Assembly: GCA_903813345.2 (NCBI GenBank)
Contig: CAIIXF020000005.1
Span: 22,015,375 to 22,079,374, forward strand
Length of the DNA: 64,000 nt
From: Owenia fusiformis
Lineage: Eukaryota > Annelida > Polychaeta > Sabellida > Oweniidae
Direction: 5' to 3'
Under the pieces are notes generated by a model. The model was not told where the DNA came from and ran no database searches. It saw only the letters and a list, made by a program, of their open reading frames with translations. Both the position numbers and the translations under genes were made by a program. Shown one piece after another: positions 45,116 to 56,641 of this stretch; positions within the stretch are counted from its first letter, which is position 1; every line of letters begins with the position of its first letter.

Positions 45116-46162
45116 CCCATATGCCCCTTGTACAGACTTTCGCAGTGTTTAAAACTTGGGTCCGAGCTGAATTTTGCCCCACTTTTCAAAATTAATGATT
45201 ACCTGGCCAGCCATGACTCTCTGTGAATGAATGATATTCCATTGCAAAGAGGAGTAATTTGGCTTTTTGGTACATTGAATGAAAAGGATGCAGTCATCAT
45301 TGGTTTTATGTTTTCTTCCAATATTGCATCAGGCTCCGCACACTGACTTTTGCAATGTTTATAACTTGGTCCCAAATGGAATGATTAACACGCCCAACCA
45401 TGACCAAATATCAATGAATGATATATCATTGTAAATGGGTGACACATGGCTTTATGGTGCATTGAATGAAATCAATGCTGTTTTCACTGGTTTTGTGCTT
45501 TTCTGAGGTAAAAATCTGTTGCACTGTATACTGTACATGTAAGGGGGCTGGAGGGGTTAAATATATAATAATGAAATAAACTTTGTTTTTGGACATCATA
45601 CCAAACAAACAGCATTTTAGGGACTGACCATTTGATCTTGAGGTTTTGAATATTCTGGGCCTAAGTCTTGATCCAAGTAAGCCCAATGTTCTCTTTCCAA
45701 CTATGTTTCAGAATACATACACTTTCAAACAAGAAATTCTGGTGGGAGGAAAAAAGGCCCCTAGATCTGATGGCCCAAACATTATGACTGAAAAACATTA
45801 TTGATTTTTAAAGAATTAATATTTAGTTATACTTGTATATATGCAAACATATTTTTTCATAGAAAATGTGTTACCTAAATAGCAAAGCATTTCAATGTAT
45901 AAATTGATTGATCATATTTAAATATACAGTTTATGAGGGTGTAACACTCTATTCTGTATTATGGATATATTACCCAAAACAATAGTACAAGAATGTACAT
46001 GTGTTCAAGGAGATTTTTTGTATATTATTTTTGAATACAAATTTAAATGTCTCAAATATAACCTGTTGTTGAAGCTTAAGGTTCACTGGAGCTAATTAAT
46101 GTATTGTTTTGTATATAGTTTATTGTTGACCTATATGTTTCCTCATGATAAAAAATCCATTT
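45116..46162. other. Diverged relic copy and AT-rich spacer
   Basis: 45215-45500 holds an inverted, diverged copy of the same relic's terminal text ('ccattgcaaagaggagtaat', 'tggtacattgaatgaaa'). From about 45560 on, no feature was recognised. Confidence 0.45.
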
Positions 46163-46163
46163 A

Positions 46164-46283
46164 CAGGGTGGCAAAAAATGGAATTTTCCTCACATGTGCC
46201 TTGATATTTGTCACATGTGTACATCATTCAATTTTGTACCAGTGTATAGATATCTTTTATTGACTCTCTGATGTCTGAATTAG
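46164..46283 (+). mobile_element. Fragment of the CAGGGTGGTC mariner-like family
   Basis: 'cagggtggcaaaaaatggaa', 'gtacatcattcaattttgta' and 'gactctctgatgtctga' match the start of copies at 29740 and 36196. The fragment ends abruptly at the LINE, probably by LINE insertion. Confidence 0.55.
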
Positions 46284-46284
46284 C

Positions 46285-47310
46285 ACCATGATGTTCAAGT
46301 TCATATGGGCAAAAGGGAAATTCAAAGAGGAGGACCTTAAAAAGGTGCCCAATAAAGTAAAAAGAGATATTTTAGTACAAGGTTATGATTATGGTGGTTT
46401 AAAAATGATTAACTGTAAAGACTTACAAATTGCATACATGATTCAATGGATTAAAAGATTAACAGAGAATGACGATGGCCACTGGAGAGCTATACCAGAG
46501 TATATGTATGGAAAATTAGGTAAAAAGTTTAGTGTTCTCAACAGCAATATAAGTGCTGATCAGTTGAAATGAGCATTTTCTATAAAAAATTATTATTTGC
46601 GTGGCTTGAGAATAGCAATTATACAGATGAATCTATAATATGGAATATTGTATTAAGTAGATATCCCTTGTACTTTCACAAGTGGATAGAAAAGGGTTTA
46701 ATCTACATATCAGATGTTGTTGTGAATGGACACTTAAAACCATATGAGGTAATTTCTGAATTAATAGGAAAAAATGCTGAAACATTAATGCAAGTATAAC
46801 ATTTTAAGAGCTTGTTTAAATCAAGAGAGAATTCATATGTATCGTAATATAGAACCCAGTAAAACACTAGTATTTCGAGGGATAAAGATTGAAAAATTAA
46901 CATCACAGAAAACCAGGAATAAGCTTGTAAAAGAAAGGCAGTGTGATGTACAATTTAATGATTTGACTATTGGTTCAGACATTTGGAATCAGCTATTTAA
47001 ATGAACGTCTGGTACCTACACTGGTCTTTTAAGTATCCAATGGAAAATTTTCCATGGTGGTTTATTAAAAAATATAACATAGAACAATCTGATTTATGTA
47101 AACTATGTAATGAAGTTGATAATATTGAACACTTTTTTATACATTGTAATGCAATCAAAAATATTTGGAAAGATGTAGCTTTGAATGATAATGAGAAAAC
47201 AGGAATAGGATAGGAATATTAGATCAAAAGTTATTATACAAGTCACTTGTAATAAAGAAAACTATACATGACTTTAAATTTCAAAGAATGAGAGAAAAAT
47301 ATATCTGTAA
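46285..47310 (+). pseudogene. LINE 3' end: L1/Tx1-like ORF2 C-terminus
   Basis: First frame: 'MMFKFIWAKGKFK', 'YDYGGLKMINCKDLQIAYMI' and 'WIKRLTENDDGHWRAIP' match the post-RT text of L1/Tx1-type ORF2 (lf.FiW.....v....e.GGl...di.....a....Wi..l......W). A later frame (47001-47213) has 'SDLCKLCNEVDNIEHFFIHC', the terminal CCHC-like motif (C..C...vdt..HlF..C), then 'IWKDV'. Two frameshifts (near 46570 and 46800-47000) separate the parts. A 5'-truncated, inactive insertion. Confidence 0.75.
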
Positions 47311-47339
47311 TGTTTGAATATGAAAAATATGTTAGAAGC

Positions 47340-48200
47340 ATTGTCAGACTTGCCAAACTAAAATGAAAAATTTTAGGGAGATTTAAAAAAAATTGTGGTA
47401 CTTTTACGGAAATTTTTTTCAAAATCCGGTAGTTTTTGCATTTTTTGGGGGTTTTTTGAAAAAAAAACGGGAGTTTTACGGGAGATTTTTGAAAAAAAAC
47501 GGTAGTTTTTACGGATGATTTAAAAAAACAGGAGTTTTTGCGGTAAATTTAAAAAAAACTGGAGTTTTTACGGGAGATTCTGAAAAAAACAGGTGTTTTT
47601 ACGGTAGATTTTGAAAAAATGTGAGTTTTTACGGTAGATTTCTGAAAAAACGGGAGTTTTTACGGTAGATTTTGAAAAAACGAGAGTTTTTACGGCAGAT
47701 TTTTGTTTAGCACCATGTAAAAACAAAATGTATTCTCCCGACAGAAGTATGACAGAATATGAACTGGCCCCGTTTGTGGACATTTGGTGTGCAAACCTAT
47801 ACCGAACTGATCGCAGAAAAGCAATTTGAATCATGGGATTGAAGTACTTTTAAGTTATTTATGAAAGTATCGATAGTGAACCATGGGAGCCAATCCTTCT
47901 TGGAGTAAAAGAAAGAAGCGTGCCTGCAATAATCAAGGTCACAAATTTGTCAAATTCCTTTTAAATATGGTAGATTTCGACAGCAAAAAACGGAGATTTT
48001 ACAGGAGTTATACCAAGAATACGGGAGATTTTACGGGAGTTATACCAGAAAACGGGAGATTTTACGGGAGTTATACCAAGAATATGGGAGATTTTACGGG
48101 AGATTTCAGCAAAAATACGGGAGAAAACGGTACAGGAGTTTGGTATTTTTTACGGAAAAAACAAAAAATTTACGGGAGATTCCTGTAAAAAAACGAGAGG
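47340..48200 (+). repeat. Minisatellite 'acgggagattttgaaaaa' in two blocks
   Basis: Units of 30-37 bp ('gagtttttacggtagatttt', 'acgggagttataccaagaat') fill 47370-47700 and 47980-48190. The 280 bp between them matches the repeat at 20945-21130 in reverse. Frames over the array (for example 47883-48188) only read the repeat. Confidence 0.7.
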
Positions 48201-48404
48201 TTGGCAAGTCTGATTGTTGAGATTGAGAAAATGTATTTAAAGTTTTTGAAAAATTGCATTTTGAAATATTGATTTGTATGCTAATGAATGATAGAAATAA
48301 ATTTTTAAAAAAGACTCTGATGTTGTTGCAATGACAAATTAGTCACTACAATATACAAAATTAAACTAAGACTAAACTAACTACTGAATAGAAAATATTC
48401 AAAG

Positions 48405-48690
48405 TTGCGTCAGTCCGTCCGTCCGTCAACATTGACCTCACAAATTAAAACTGCTATTCGGATTGAGTCATATCCACATTCATTTTATGCATATTCATAA
48501 TGCCTTTTTGACCTATCATTGCCATTTCCCAAGTTAGCCTGGTTTCTGAGAAACTGCTGATTTTCTGTAAATACTAGACATTTTGTTGAAGTAGAACTTT
48601 CGAATAACTTGTAGTAGTTGCTGTATATGCAACTTATGTCCTCTGAAAGATTTCAAAGCTCTTGGAATTACAGTTTTTGGTGTTTACTCT
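48405..48690 (+). repeat. Dispersed repeat with gtcc microsatellite, copy 2
   Basis: Short (gtcc)n, then the same text as 37940-38195 ('cggattgagtcatatccaca', 'gtagtagttgctgtatatgc'), lacking about a dozen bases near 48555. Confidence 0.7.
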
Positions 48691-48869
48691 ATAAAACTTG
48701 ACAAAAAGTAGGACTTAGTCATTTTCAGGAAACTTTGTCATGTATAAAGTCAATGGCAGGTTTTGAGATTGACAAGTTTCTCAAAGTTTGCCTTGTACGT
48801 ACTTGATCATTTCTTGCAATGAATTACATCATTACTAGATTTAAGCATTCCCTACATATTGCTCAATAT

Positions 48870-49625
48870 CACGCCCGGTGATTGTACAAAATGGATGGAG
48901 GGGGGGGAGCATCTTCTGCAAGAAAACTCAACAAAACAACAAAACACTTTTTAAAGTTACTTTCCATGCGTTATACAAAAAAAATCGAAATAAATTAATA
49001 TTGGATGGAGTGGGAGTGGATGGAGGGGGGGGGGGGAGTTATATGTCTTTAAGATGGAACAAATTCACAAGAACTCGTGTATTTGAAAAAACTAAACTCA
49101 GTACCCCAGTAAGAAACTGGATCTCTGGAGAATGAAAAATGGGAAAATTTGGAGTCATAAAAATAAATTCAAGTAGCATGTCTTATCATGTCTTATATAT
49201 ACGTTATTCCCCCCCCCCCCTCCATCCACTCGCCCTTCCATCCAATATTAATTTATTTCGATTATTTTTTGTATAACGCATGGAAACTTAGTTTAAAAAG
49301 TGAGCAATGTCATTAGTATTGTGATAATAACGTCCCTTATACCTATTTACTACAGGTCGTGTAGACCATTGTTGCCCGATTTATAGCAAAAACATTGACT
49401 TTTGCACGTTGGTGATGATGCGCCTTTTTTAATAGATCTCATATCTTAGAAGGGTATCAGTTCAAAAAAAATACTAGATGACCTAACATATTTTGCCATG
49501 CACTGCGCCTATTCATTTGGCAGTTCAGTTTTCTCTTGAAAAAATAAATCTTCCAAATTTGTTGAGTTTTCTTGCAGAAATTGCCCACTTCCCCCTCCAT
49601 CCATTTTGTACGATCACCGGGCGTG
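48870..49625. mobile_element. TIR element with CACGCCCGGTGATTGTAC ends
   Basis: Left end 'cacgcccggtgattgtacaa' plus 'aatggatgg'; the right end is the inverted copy ('gtacgatcaccgggcgtg'). A second inverted pair inside ('aaattaatattggatggag' against 'ctccatccactcgcccttcc' and 'aatattaatttatttcgat') flanks poly-G/poly-C runs. 756 bp; no coding sequence. Confidence 0.7.
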
Positions 49626-51625
49626 AGTTCAAATCTGATATTAGTTTTAGGAATCGACCTTTACTTGACCTTCAGCGACCTTCGAAAGGTCAAAAAAGTT
49701 TAATTTTTCAAATTGATTTTTGGATGTAAATTTTGGTCAGCTTAATCAAATAAGACACACAGTGATAAATATCGCACTTTGAAGAGCAATCTGGCCACCA
49801 TGCAATTTACCCAGAATGGCCAAAACCTAATCAGACCTTGGCACTAGTCTGCTCTTGCATCTGTAAACATTTCAAGTTGACAAGGTTAGCGGTTTTCCTG
49901 CAATTTTGATGACAAGAATTTATTTGTAGTCTTGAACTTTGGGAAAATTTAGATAACATTGTTTGTGACCTAATTTGATGACCTTTGACCTTGAAAATTT
50001 TCAGACCTCAGTAGGTCTTTTGTAATTAAGCTGACCTAAATTTAAATCCAAAATATCAATTTAGAAAATCAAATTTTTGACCTTTTCAAGGTCACTGAAG
50101 GTCAAATCTGAAATCTAAGGTCAGATTTGAACTTCTGAGAACTTGTAGATGTTTTTAAAAAAAATTTGGTCAATTTGGAGCAAGTTGAAAAATTCAAAAT
50201 AGCCGCCAAATTGAAAAATTCAAAATGGCCACCATGTAATTCAGCCAGCATACCCAAAACCTAATCAGATCTTGGCAATAGTCTGCTCTTGCATCTGTAA
50301 AAATTTCAAGTTGAACGGATATAAGTGGTTTTCGAACTCCAATGCAGTGTCTCGGTATAGACACTGCGGCGGGCAGATGAAGCAAATCCCCAAAATTTGG
50401 GGAAAATAGTTCCCCTTTTCATCGCATATGTGGTCAATTTTCACACAACTTATAAAATATGTATTCATGAATGTTCCCCAAACATTATTTTGTCAAAATA
50501 TTTAAAAATTATTGAAATATGAGAAGAAATCACCGCGGAAGGAATTCTGAGTAAAAGTTTTGTTGATAATAGTTTACCGCCCGTGTTGTTTATTAGTTAA
50601 TACACGCAATTCAACCAATGAAATTGTCTAAATTTTACAATCACGCGATCTGAGCATTGGACTAGAACCAATCACGTCAGTTGTTTATTACGAAGTTACC
50701 ATGCTTATGGTGAGATACCTGCCCGCCGCAGTGATATTATCACTGCACGGGAGTTCGAGTGGTTTTCCTGGAATTTTGATGACAAGATTTGTTGAAAAAT
50801 TCAAAATGGCCACCACGTAGTTTACCAAGCATGCCCTAAACCTAATCAGATCTTGGCACTAGTCTGCTATTGCATGTATAAAAATTTCAAGTTGAACAGG
50901 TTAGCGGTTTTCTTGGAATTTTGATGACAAGAATTGATTTGTAGTCTCAAACTTTGAGAAACTTGGATAACATCATTTGTGACCTAGTTTAATGACCTTG
51001 ACCTTCGACCTTGAAAATTTCACTTTTTCAGACCTCAGTAGGTGTTTTGTAATTAAGCTGACCTATAAATTTAAATCCAAAATATCAATTTAGAAAATCA
51101 ACTTTTTTGACCTTTTCAAGGTCACTGAAGGTAAATGAAAGGTCAAATTTGAAATCTAAGGTCAGATTTGAACTTCTGAGAACTTGTAGATGTTTTTAAA
51201 AAAAAAATTTGGTCAATTTGGAGCAAGTTGAAAAATTCAAAATGGCCGCCAAATTGAAAATTTAAAATGGCCACCATGTAATTCAGCCAGCATACCCAAA
51301 ACCTAATCAGATATTGGCAATAGTCTGCTCTTGCAACTGTAAAGATTTCAAGTTGAACGGATAAGTGGTTTTCCTGGAATTTTGATGACAAGATTTGTTG
51401 AAAAATTCAAAATGGCCACCACGTAGTTTACCCATCATGCCCTTAACCTAATCAGATCTTGGTACTAGTCTGCTCTTGCATCTGTAAAAATTTCAAGTTG
51501 AACAGGTCAGCAGTTATCCTGGAAATTTGATGACAAGATTTGGTTTATGTGCCGCCCGCCCGCACGCCCGCCCAACAGCACAAGACGACGACAATATAGC
51601 ACTTTTTCAAAGTGCGATAAAAAGT
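49626..51625 (+). repeat. Tandem ~576-bp 'gaccttgaaaatttt' repeat, interrupted
   Basis: Text such as 'cctcagtaggt.ttttgtaat', 'aaatccaaaatatcaattta' and 'gacctttt(c)aaggtcactg' appears at 49910-50330 and again at 50920-51360. Copies of 'cctaatcagatcttggca' recur at about 49825, 50255, 50840, 51300 and 51445. The block ends with a 'gcccgcccgcacgcccgcc' tract. Element B (50333-50757) interrupts it. Confidence 0.65.
50333..50757. mobile_element. 9-bp-TSD element, copy B (uninterrupted)
   Basis: 425 bp, ends CGAACTCC and GGGAGTTCG. Flanked by AGTGGTTTT on both sides (50324-50332 and 50758-50766); related repeat modules nearby read through this site without the insertion ('agtggttttcctggaat'). 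Terminal palindromes: 'gcagtgtct' with its complement around a 6-base loop near 50344, and 'gcagtgatattatcactgc' at 50728-50746. Same family as 40325-41240, opposite orientation. Confidence 0.85.
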
Positions 51626-51764
51626 TCCTACAGCTTGGTTTAGCTTTGGATCACTATGCTATTACTATGTGGCAACAATGCATTCTGATTGGATATTAAC
51701 GATCACATGACCTTAGTTCACCATGGTATCAGGATATGGCATGCCAAAATGTAAAATCTCTGGT

Positions 51765-52130
51765 TGATGGAAACGTAATTTTGACTTTATTTCCAATACC
51801 TCCAAAATCTTCTCAATTTTTTTCCTCAATTACAATAGGTCGAAAATTGATGATTAATTTGATGAATTTTTGAAAATCGACATTCCCATGTTAACCAATG
51901 GGAAATGGTCAGTTTGCCGCAAGTCATGTGACAGAAGATCCATCCATCCGAGTGCTTGCAAAAATAGGAGTTAGGTAGGCAATTGAATTTGCTAGCTTTA
52001 TTTTTAAAAAATTGATACGTTTCTTCATGTTCAACAAAGTTACAGGTCTTTAAAGTCAAAATTGTTTTTCAAAAAACCTCTCTCATAAATTTGGAGGTAT
52101 TGGAAATAAAGTCAAACTACGTTTCCATCA
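51765..52130. mobile_element. MITE with 'tgatggaaacgtaattttga' ends
   Basis: About 40 bp of terminal inverted repeat ('tttatttccaatacctcca' against 'tggaggtattggaaataaa'). 366 bp, no coding sequence. The target duplication is unclear. Confidence 0.7.
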
Positions 52131-52589
52131 ATAGTATAAGTATTTTCACACCAGGCTAAAGGTAAAGAGGCTTTAACACGTAGTTCAATGGGGGACCAAA
52201 GGTTGCCACACTTATGGAGGGGAGTGTACATGTATACATGTATACAACTGTATATAACTGTAAAATGATGACTGTAGATGTAGTGAAAAGCAACATGTAG
52301 TTTTCTTTCTGAAAGACTAAGAATCATAGACTAAAGCCATCATTCTTGATTTACCAGTTTGTAATAATTATTATATATTTATTTGGGATATAATTCTTTG
52401 TCTGTTAGATGACCTTTACCAATTTTTTCGCATGAATCTGGGTTGCCGGGTATGCAATTAATATTATGAATGTTTATTTCATGGTGCTCTACTTGACAAA
52501 ACAACAATTTATATAGAAAAATAAAAACATTTATTGCGAAGAATGTAAGCAGAACATAGCATGTGTACATTATATAATGTGTCCGGGAA

Positions 52590-52888
52590 TGCGTCCCAAA
52601 AAACGCAACAAACAAAGACATTGTAAATCACAAAACCAGTGATAATTACATCAATTTCATTTAGTTTACCAGGAAGCCACATATCTCTTTCCAACGGTAT
52701 GTCAATTTTTCATATACCCCAGATGATTCAAAGAGTTGTGCGAGATGGAGACACAAGCCAGTCTCTGTGTGTAGAGAAATAGTGGTCATGTGAAAGGGCA
52801 TGGAATGTAATCTTTCATGAGTAATCTTTCATAAGACTGGTTTTGTGATTTTACAATGTTTTTGTTTGTTGCGTTTTTTGGGATGCAC
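52590..52888. mobile_element. MITE related to the 43.9-kb transposon relics
   Basis: Ends 'tgcgtcccaaaaaacgcaac' and the inverted 'gttgcgttttttgggatgca', arms about 55 bp ('aatcacaaaaccagtgat'). The inner text 'catcaatttcatttagttta' matches the relics at 43.9-45.1 kb. A fragment reading 'RVVRDGDTSQSLCVE' resembles the same transposase tail. Confidence 0.65.
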
Positions 52889-53009
52889 TGTATACAGGGT
52901 GTTAAAAAAAACGCAACCCCGAAAAATCGCTATAATCTTGGAAAATACTTATCCAATTGTGTTCATATTTTCAGGAAAGAAAGAAGAGACTGTGTTTGTA
53001 TAGCTCCTG

Positions 53010-53840
53010 TTGTTATCCCACCAAACGAAGTTCGAGTGGGATATAGAAAAGCTGTCTGTCCGACATGAACAGCATATAAACAAGACGTCTGCCCGTCCAT
53101 TCGTGTGTCCGGGCAATAACTCAAATACCGGCTGACAGATTTCATTCAAATTTTATAGGCTTATGCCTTATGGGTGTAGGGCATCCGCTATAGAGGGAAT
53201 TTTCAATATGGCCGCTTAATTCCAAATGGCGGCCATTTTTCGGAAAAATATCTTTGATAACTCAAATACTAGTGGATGGATTTGGTTCAAATTTTATATG
53301 CTGTTGCCTGGGTACAAAAGAGCCTTGCTCAAGAAGACATTTTAAAGATGGCCACCATATTTCAAAATAGCGGCTATAAAACATTATCTTTGATAACTCA
53401 TATACCATTGAATGAATTTGGTTCAAATTTTACATGCTGATGCCTAGGGACATACAAGCTCTGTTTGAGAAGGGATTTTCAAGATGGCAGCTAAATTTCA
53501 AAATGGCCACCATTTTTCATAAAAGAACGTAACCATTGATAACTCAAATACCAGTTGATAGATTTGCTTCAAATTCTATATGCTGATGCCTAGAGACAAA
53601 GAAGTTCTGCTCAAGAAGACATTTTCAAGATGGCCACTGAATTTCAAAATGGCCGCCATTTTTCATCAAAAAAGTACTCATTGATATTCAAATACCAGTG
53701 GATGGATTTGGTTCCAATTTTATATGCTGATGTTTAGGGAAAAAGGAGATCTGCTTCTCAAGAAATTTCAAAGGCGTCAGCTGAATTTCAAAATGGCTGC
53801 CATTTTTCACAAAAAAAGTAATCTATGATAACTCAAACTG
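53010..53840 (-). repeat. 'ggccgccatttt' repeat block
   Basis: Starts with 'tatcccaccaaacgaagttc', the inverse of the 'cgaacttcattaggtggg' end seen at 16600. It then has five or six modules of about 110-125 bp ('gataactcaaataccagtg', 'atatgctgatgcctaggga', 'ttcaaaatggccgccatttt'). Confidence 0.65.
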
Positions 53841-53894
53841 TACAGGGAAAATACGAAAAACACAAATGGAAAATCTTTATATCTTGGAAAATAC

Positions 53895-54325
53895 TAATTC
53901 AGTTGTTCTAGGAAAATATGAAAAATGCAGTCAGAGGTGACTGCCACGGCAATAAAAAACCAATCAACTTTCTAACCATAGTGTTTTGGCACTTCAGATT
54001 TGGCATAGATTATCCTCATTCAATGTGTGGTGAATTTGAAGAGTTTCATCAAAATCACTGCAGGGACTTTACAGTCATGGTCAAAATGCCTTCTGAAGTC
54101 TGCCTGAACCAGGGTGTTTGCCTGCGATTTGAAACCATTTCGACCATAACTGTAAAGTCCCTGAAGTGAATTTGATTTCACGTTACAGATTAACCATACA
54201 GTGAATGAAGATGATTTGTGCCAAATTTGAAGAGCCAAAACACTATGGTTAGGATGTTATTTAGTTTTTTTGCGGTTGCAGTGACCCCTGACTGTGTTTT
54301 TTGTATTTTCCTAGTACAACTATTT
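53895..54325. mobile_element. Small foldback nested in the 52.9-kb element
   Basis: 'ctaggaaaatatgaaaaatg', 'cagtcagaggtgactgcc' and 'accatagtgttttggc' on the left face 'gccaaaacactatggtt', 'gcagtgacccctgactg' and 'ttttttgtattttcctag' on the right. The 83-codon frame inside is repeat-derived. Confidence 0.6.
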
Positions 54326-54833
54326 CTTTTGAGCAGGTGTCAAGGCATCATGTTTTACAACTAACCATCTACAGGAGCTATACACAGTCTCTTCTTTCTT
54401 TCCTGAAAAAATAAACATAATTGAACGAGTATTTTTCAAGATATATATATATATATTTCTTTGGGTGCATTTTTTTGAACACCCTGTATTAAGTAGAAAT
54501 TCAAGTTACATATTTTACTTATAGTATACACAAGTTCACCCTACACTCTGAATAAAATATAAAATCCCATAAAACTTGTGTTTCTAAACACCTCCTCTAG
54601 TGAACATCTCACAGTTTGAAAACATTTCTTCAGACCTATTTTGGATATTTCACAAGTATATTTAGCCTTGCAAGTGCCTTCGGTACTAATTTATCCCTTT
54701 GATACACCAAACATGAATATAACTACGGTACAATATATGCAGAAGAGAAACATGTCACACCTTGCGCTTTTAAAAATTTATATTGTATAAAATACCAGTC
54801 AGTTTTTTGGTATTTAGTAATTGAAACATATTG

Positions 54834-55661
54834 GGGTTTGTAGAAAAAACCGGGTACCAGGTAGTAAATCCTCCATGCTGGGTTTAAACTTGGTACCCGG
54901 TCAAAAAAAACGGGTACCCAAAAAGTGAAAAATACGAATATATAACATAATTAGATCATTGGAAAACGTGTAAGATTTGTTTTGAATATACAAAAATGTA
55001 TGTAATTTCCTTCAAAATTGAGCTAGAAACTTCAAATAAAAAGCATTTTAAGGCTCTTTTCTTCCTCTATAATCATGGTCATATTTTCGTTGGTTATATG
55101 GGGGGGGGTTGCGATCGCCTATGGCATTGTAAGACATAACAATTTACACTTCAGTGGACGTTTCGTCGAAAATTGGGATAACTTAAATTATGATTAATAA
55201 TCAAAATTTTACACGTTGCATCATGTAAATTAACACACGTCACCTCTCTGCTAAAGTAACGATAGCTATTTACACATTTAAATCATAATCCAAACAATTC
55301 ACGTACCAACATACGAACTATTGAAAATAGAGTAAGATTGATTTGTCATGTTTTTCAAATCGTCTTACAATGTCATAGGCGTAGCAAGGAGGGGGTTCGA
55401 TGGTGCGATCGCAACCCTCCCCCATAACCAATGAAAATATGACCATGATGATAGAGGAAGAAAAGAGCCTTAAAGTGCTTTTTATTTGAAGCTTCCAGCT
55501 CAATTTTTTAAAGGAAATTACATACATTTTTGTATATTCAAAACATATGTTGTATATTCGTATTTTTCGTTTTTTGGGTACCCGTTTTTTTCGACCGGGT
55601 ACCAAGTTTGAACCCAGCATGGAGGATTTACTACCCGGTACCCGTTTTTTTCTACAAACCC
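54834..55661. mobile_element. Foldback element with 9-bp TSD (GGGTACCCGG family)
   Basis: Arms of about 290 bp, from GGGTTTGTAGAAAAAACCGG inward, around a 230-bp centre. Target duplication AACATATTG on both sides (54825-54833 and 55662-55670). The arms contain nested short palindromes ('ggtacccggt', 'ccgggtacc') and 'gcgatcgc'. A solo arm occurs at 13252-13527. The minus-strand frame at 55318-55686 is arm sequence. Class inferred as MULE-like/foldback. Confidence 0.85.
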
Positions 55662-55690
55662 AACATATTGTAATTAAATTTTGCACTGTA

Positions 55691-56333
55691 CAGGGTGTCC
55701 CGAAAGTATGGGGCCCCCCCTAGGCAGGCATATTCCAGTGTCCTCATAGTATGTGTCATATATCATTTTAAAGCTTATCCAAAGTTACATTGATTTGCCA
55801 AGTATCATGGTTTAACTCCCGAATGGGAAAAAGTTACAGTCATTTTAAAAGTTAGTGTTTTGTCAAAATAAAGTTCAATTTTACACCACATTACTAGTCA
55901 ATGTGTCCCCCCTCGGCCATGTTAACATCAGCAATTATTTTCAGATGTGACCTTAAAAGCCCTTCAAATAGGGATGTGAAATTTTATAACCATCTTAAAA
56001 CCTGTTAAGGGACTTTAGAAGAGTTTCCTTAGAGTTTCTACCCTTACCGTTCTCTTTTTCCAATTCAATATCCCTCCGACCCGAAAAGAATTGCTGCTGT
56101 TAAGATGGCCCAGGAGGACACATTGACTAGTGATTTGGTGTAAAATTGAACTTAATTTTGACCAAACACTAACTTTTCAAATGCCTGTAATTTTTTCACA
56201 TTTGAGAGTTGAACCATGATACTTGAAGAATCAATGTAACTTTGGATAAGCTTTCAAATGATATATAACACATACTATGACGACACTGGTATATGTCTGC
56301 CTAGGGGGGGCCCCATACTTTCGGGACACCCTG
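55691..56333. mobile_element. TIR element, CAGGGTGTCCCGAAAG ends, TA duplication
   Basis: Ends CAGGGTGTCCCGAAAGTATG and the exact inverse, TA on both sides (55689-55690, 56334-56335). Arms pair over about 230 bp ('ttgactagtgatttggtgta' opposite 'caccacattactagtcaat'). 643 bp; Tc1/mariner-like ends (inference). Confidence 0.8.
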
Positions 56334-56641
56334 TATGTTGATTTTTCTTTAAAACATTATGCATATGTAGTTTATGATAAATTAAAAATATAAGTTTATA
56401 ATTGTTGGTTCAACTAAATGAGTTTATATGTTCCCAATTATTTTCTTTGACTGATAGATTATATTTTATGCATTGTCTGTACATGCAAAGTAAAGCGAGC
56501 ATAAAGTTATAAGCATTAAATATGCACTAGCACTAAATTAGCACTGATAGTTACAATACTGCAAGACTGCTAATTTAGTGTGAAAAATCAGTGCTGTTTT
56601 AGTGCTAAAATCTAAAATGTAACATATCTAACAAAGTAGTA

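Larger units (their letters stand above)
52897..54486. mobile_element. TA-flanked TIR element with nested repeats
   Basis: Ends CAGGGTGTTAAAAAAAACGC and inverted 'ttttttgaacaccctg', TA on both sides. Terminal similarity runs about 115 bp ('ttcaggaaagaaagaagaga' and its mirror). Inside are a 'tggccgccatttt' block (53010-53840) and a smaller foldback (about 53895-54325). No transposase recognised. Confidence 0.7.

Noticed and set aside
53918-54169. 83-codon plus-strand frame
   Set aside because: Inside a nested inverted repeat; no family resemblance.
55318-55686. 122-codon minus-strand frame
   Set aside because: Lies in the right arm and centre of the foldback element 54834-55661; the solo arm at 13 kb does not keep it open.
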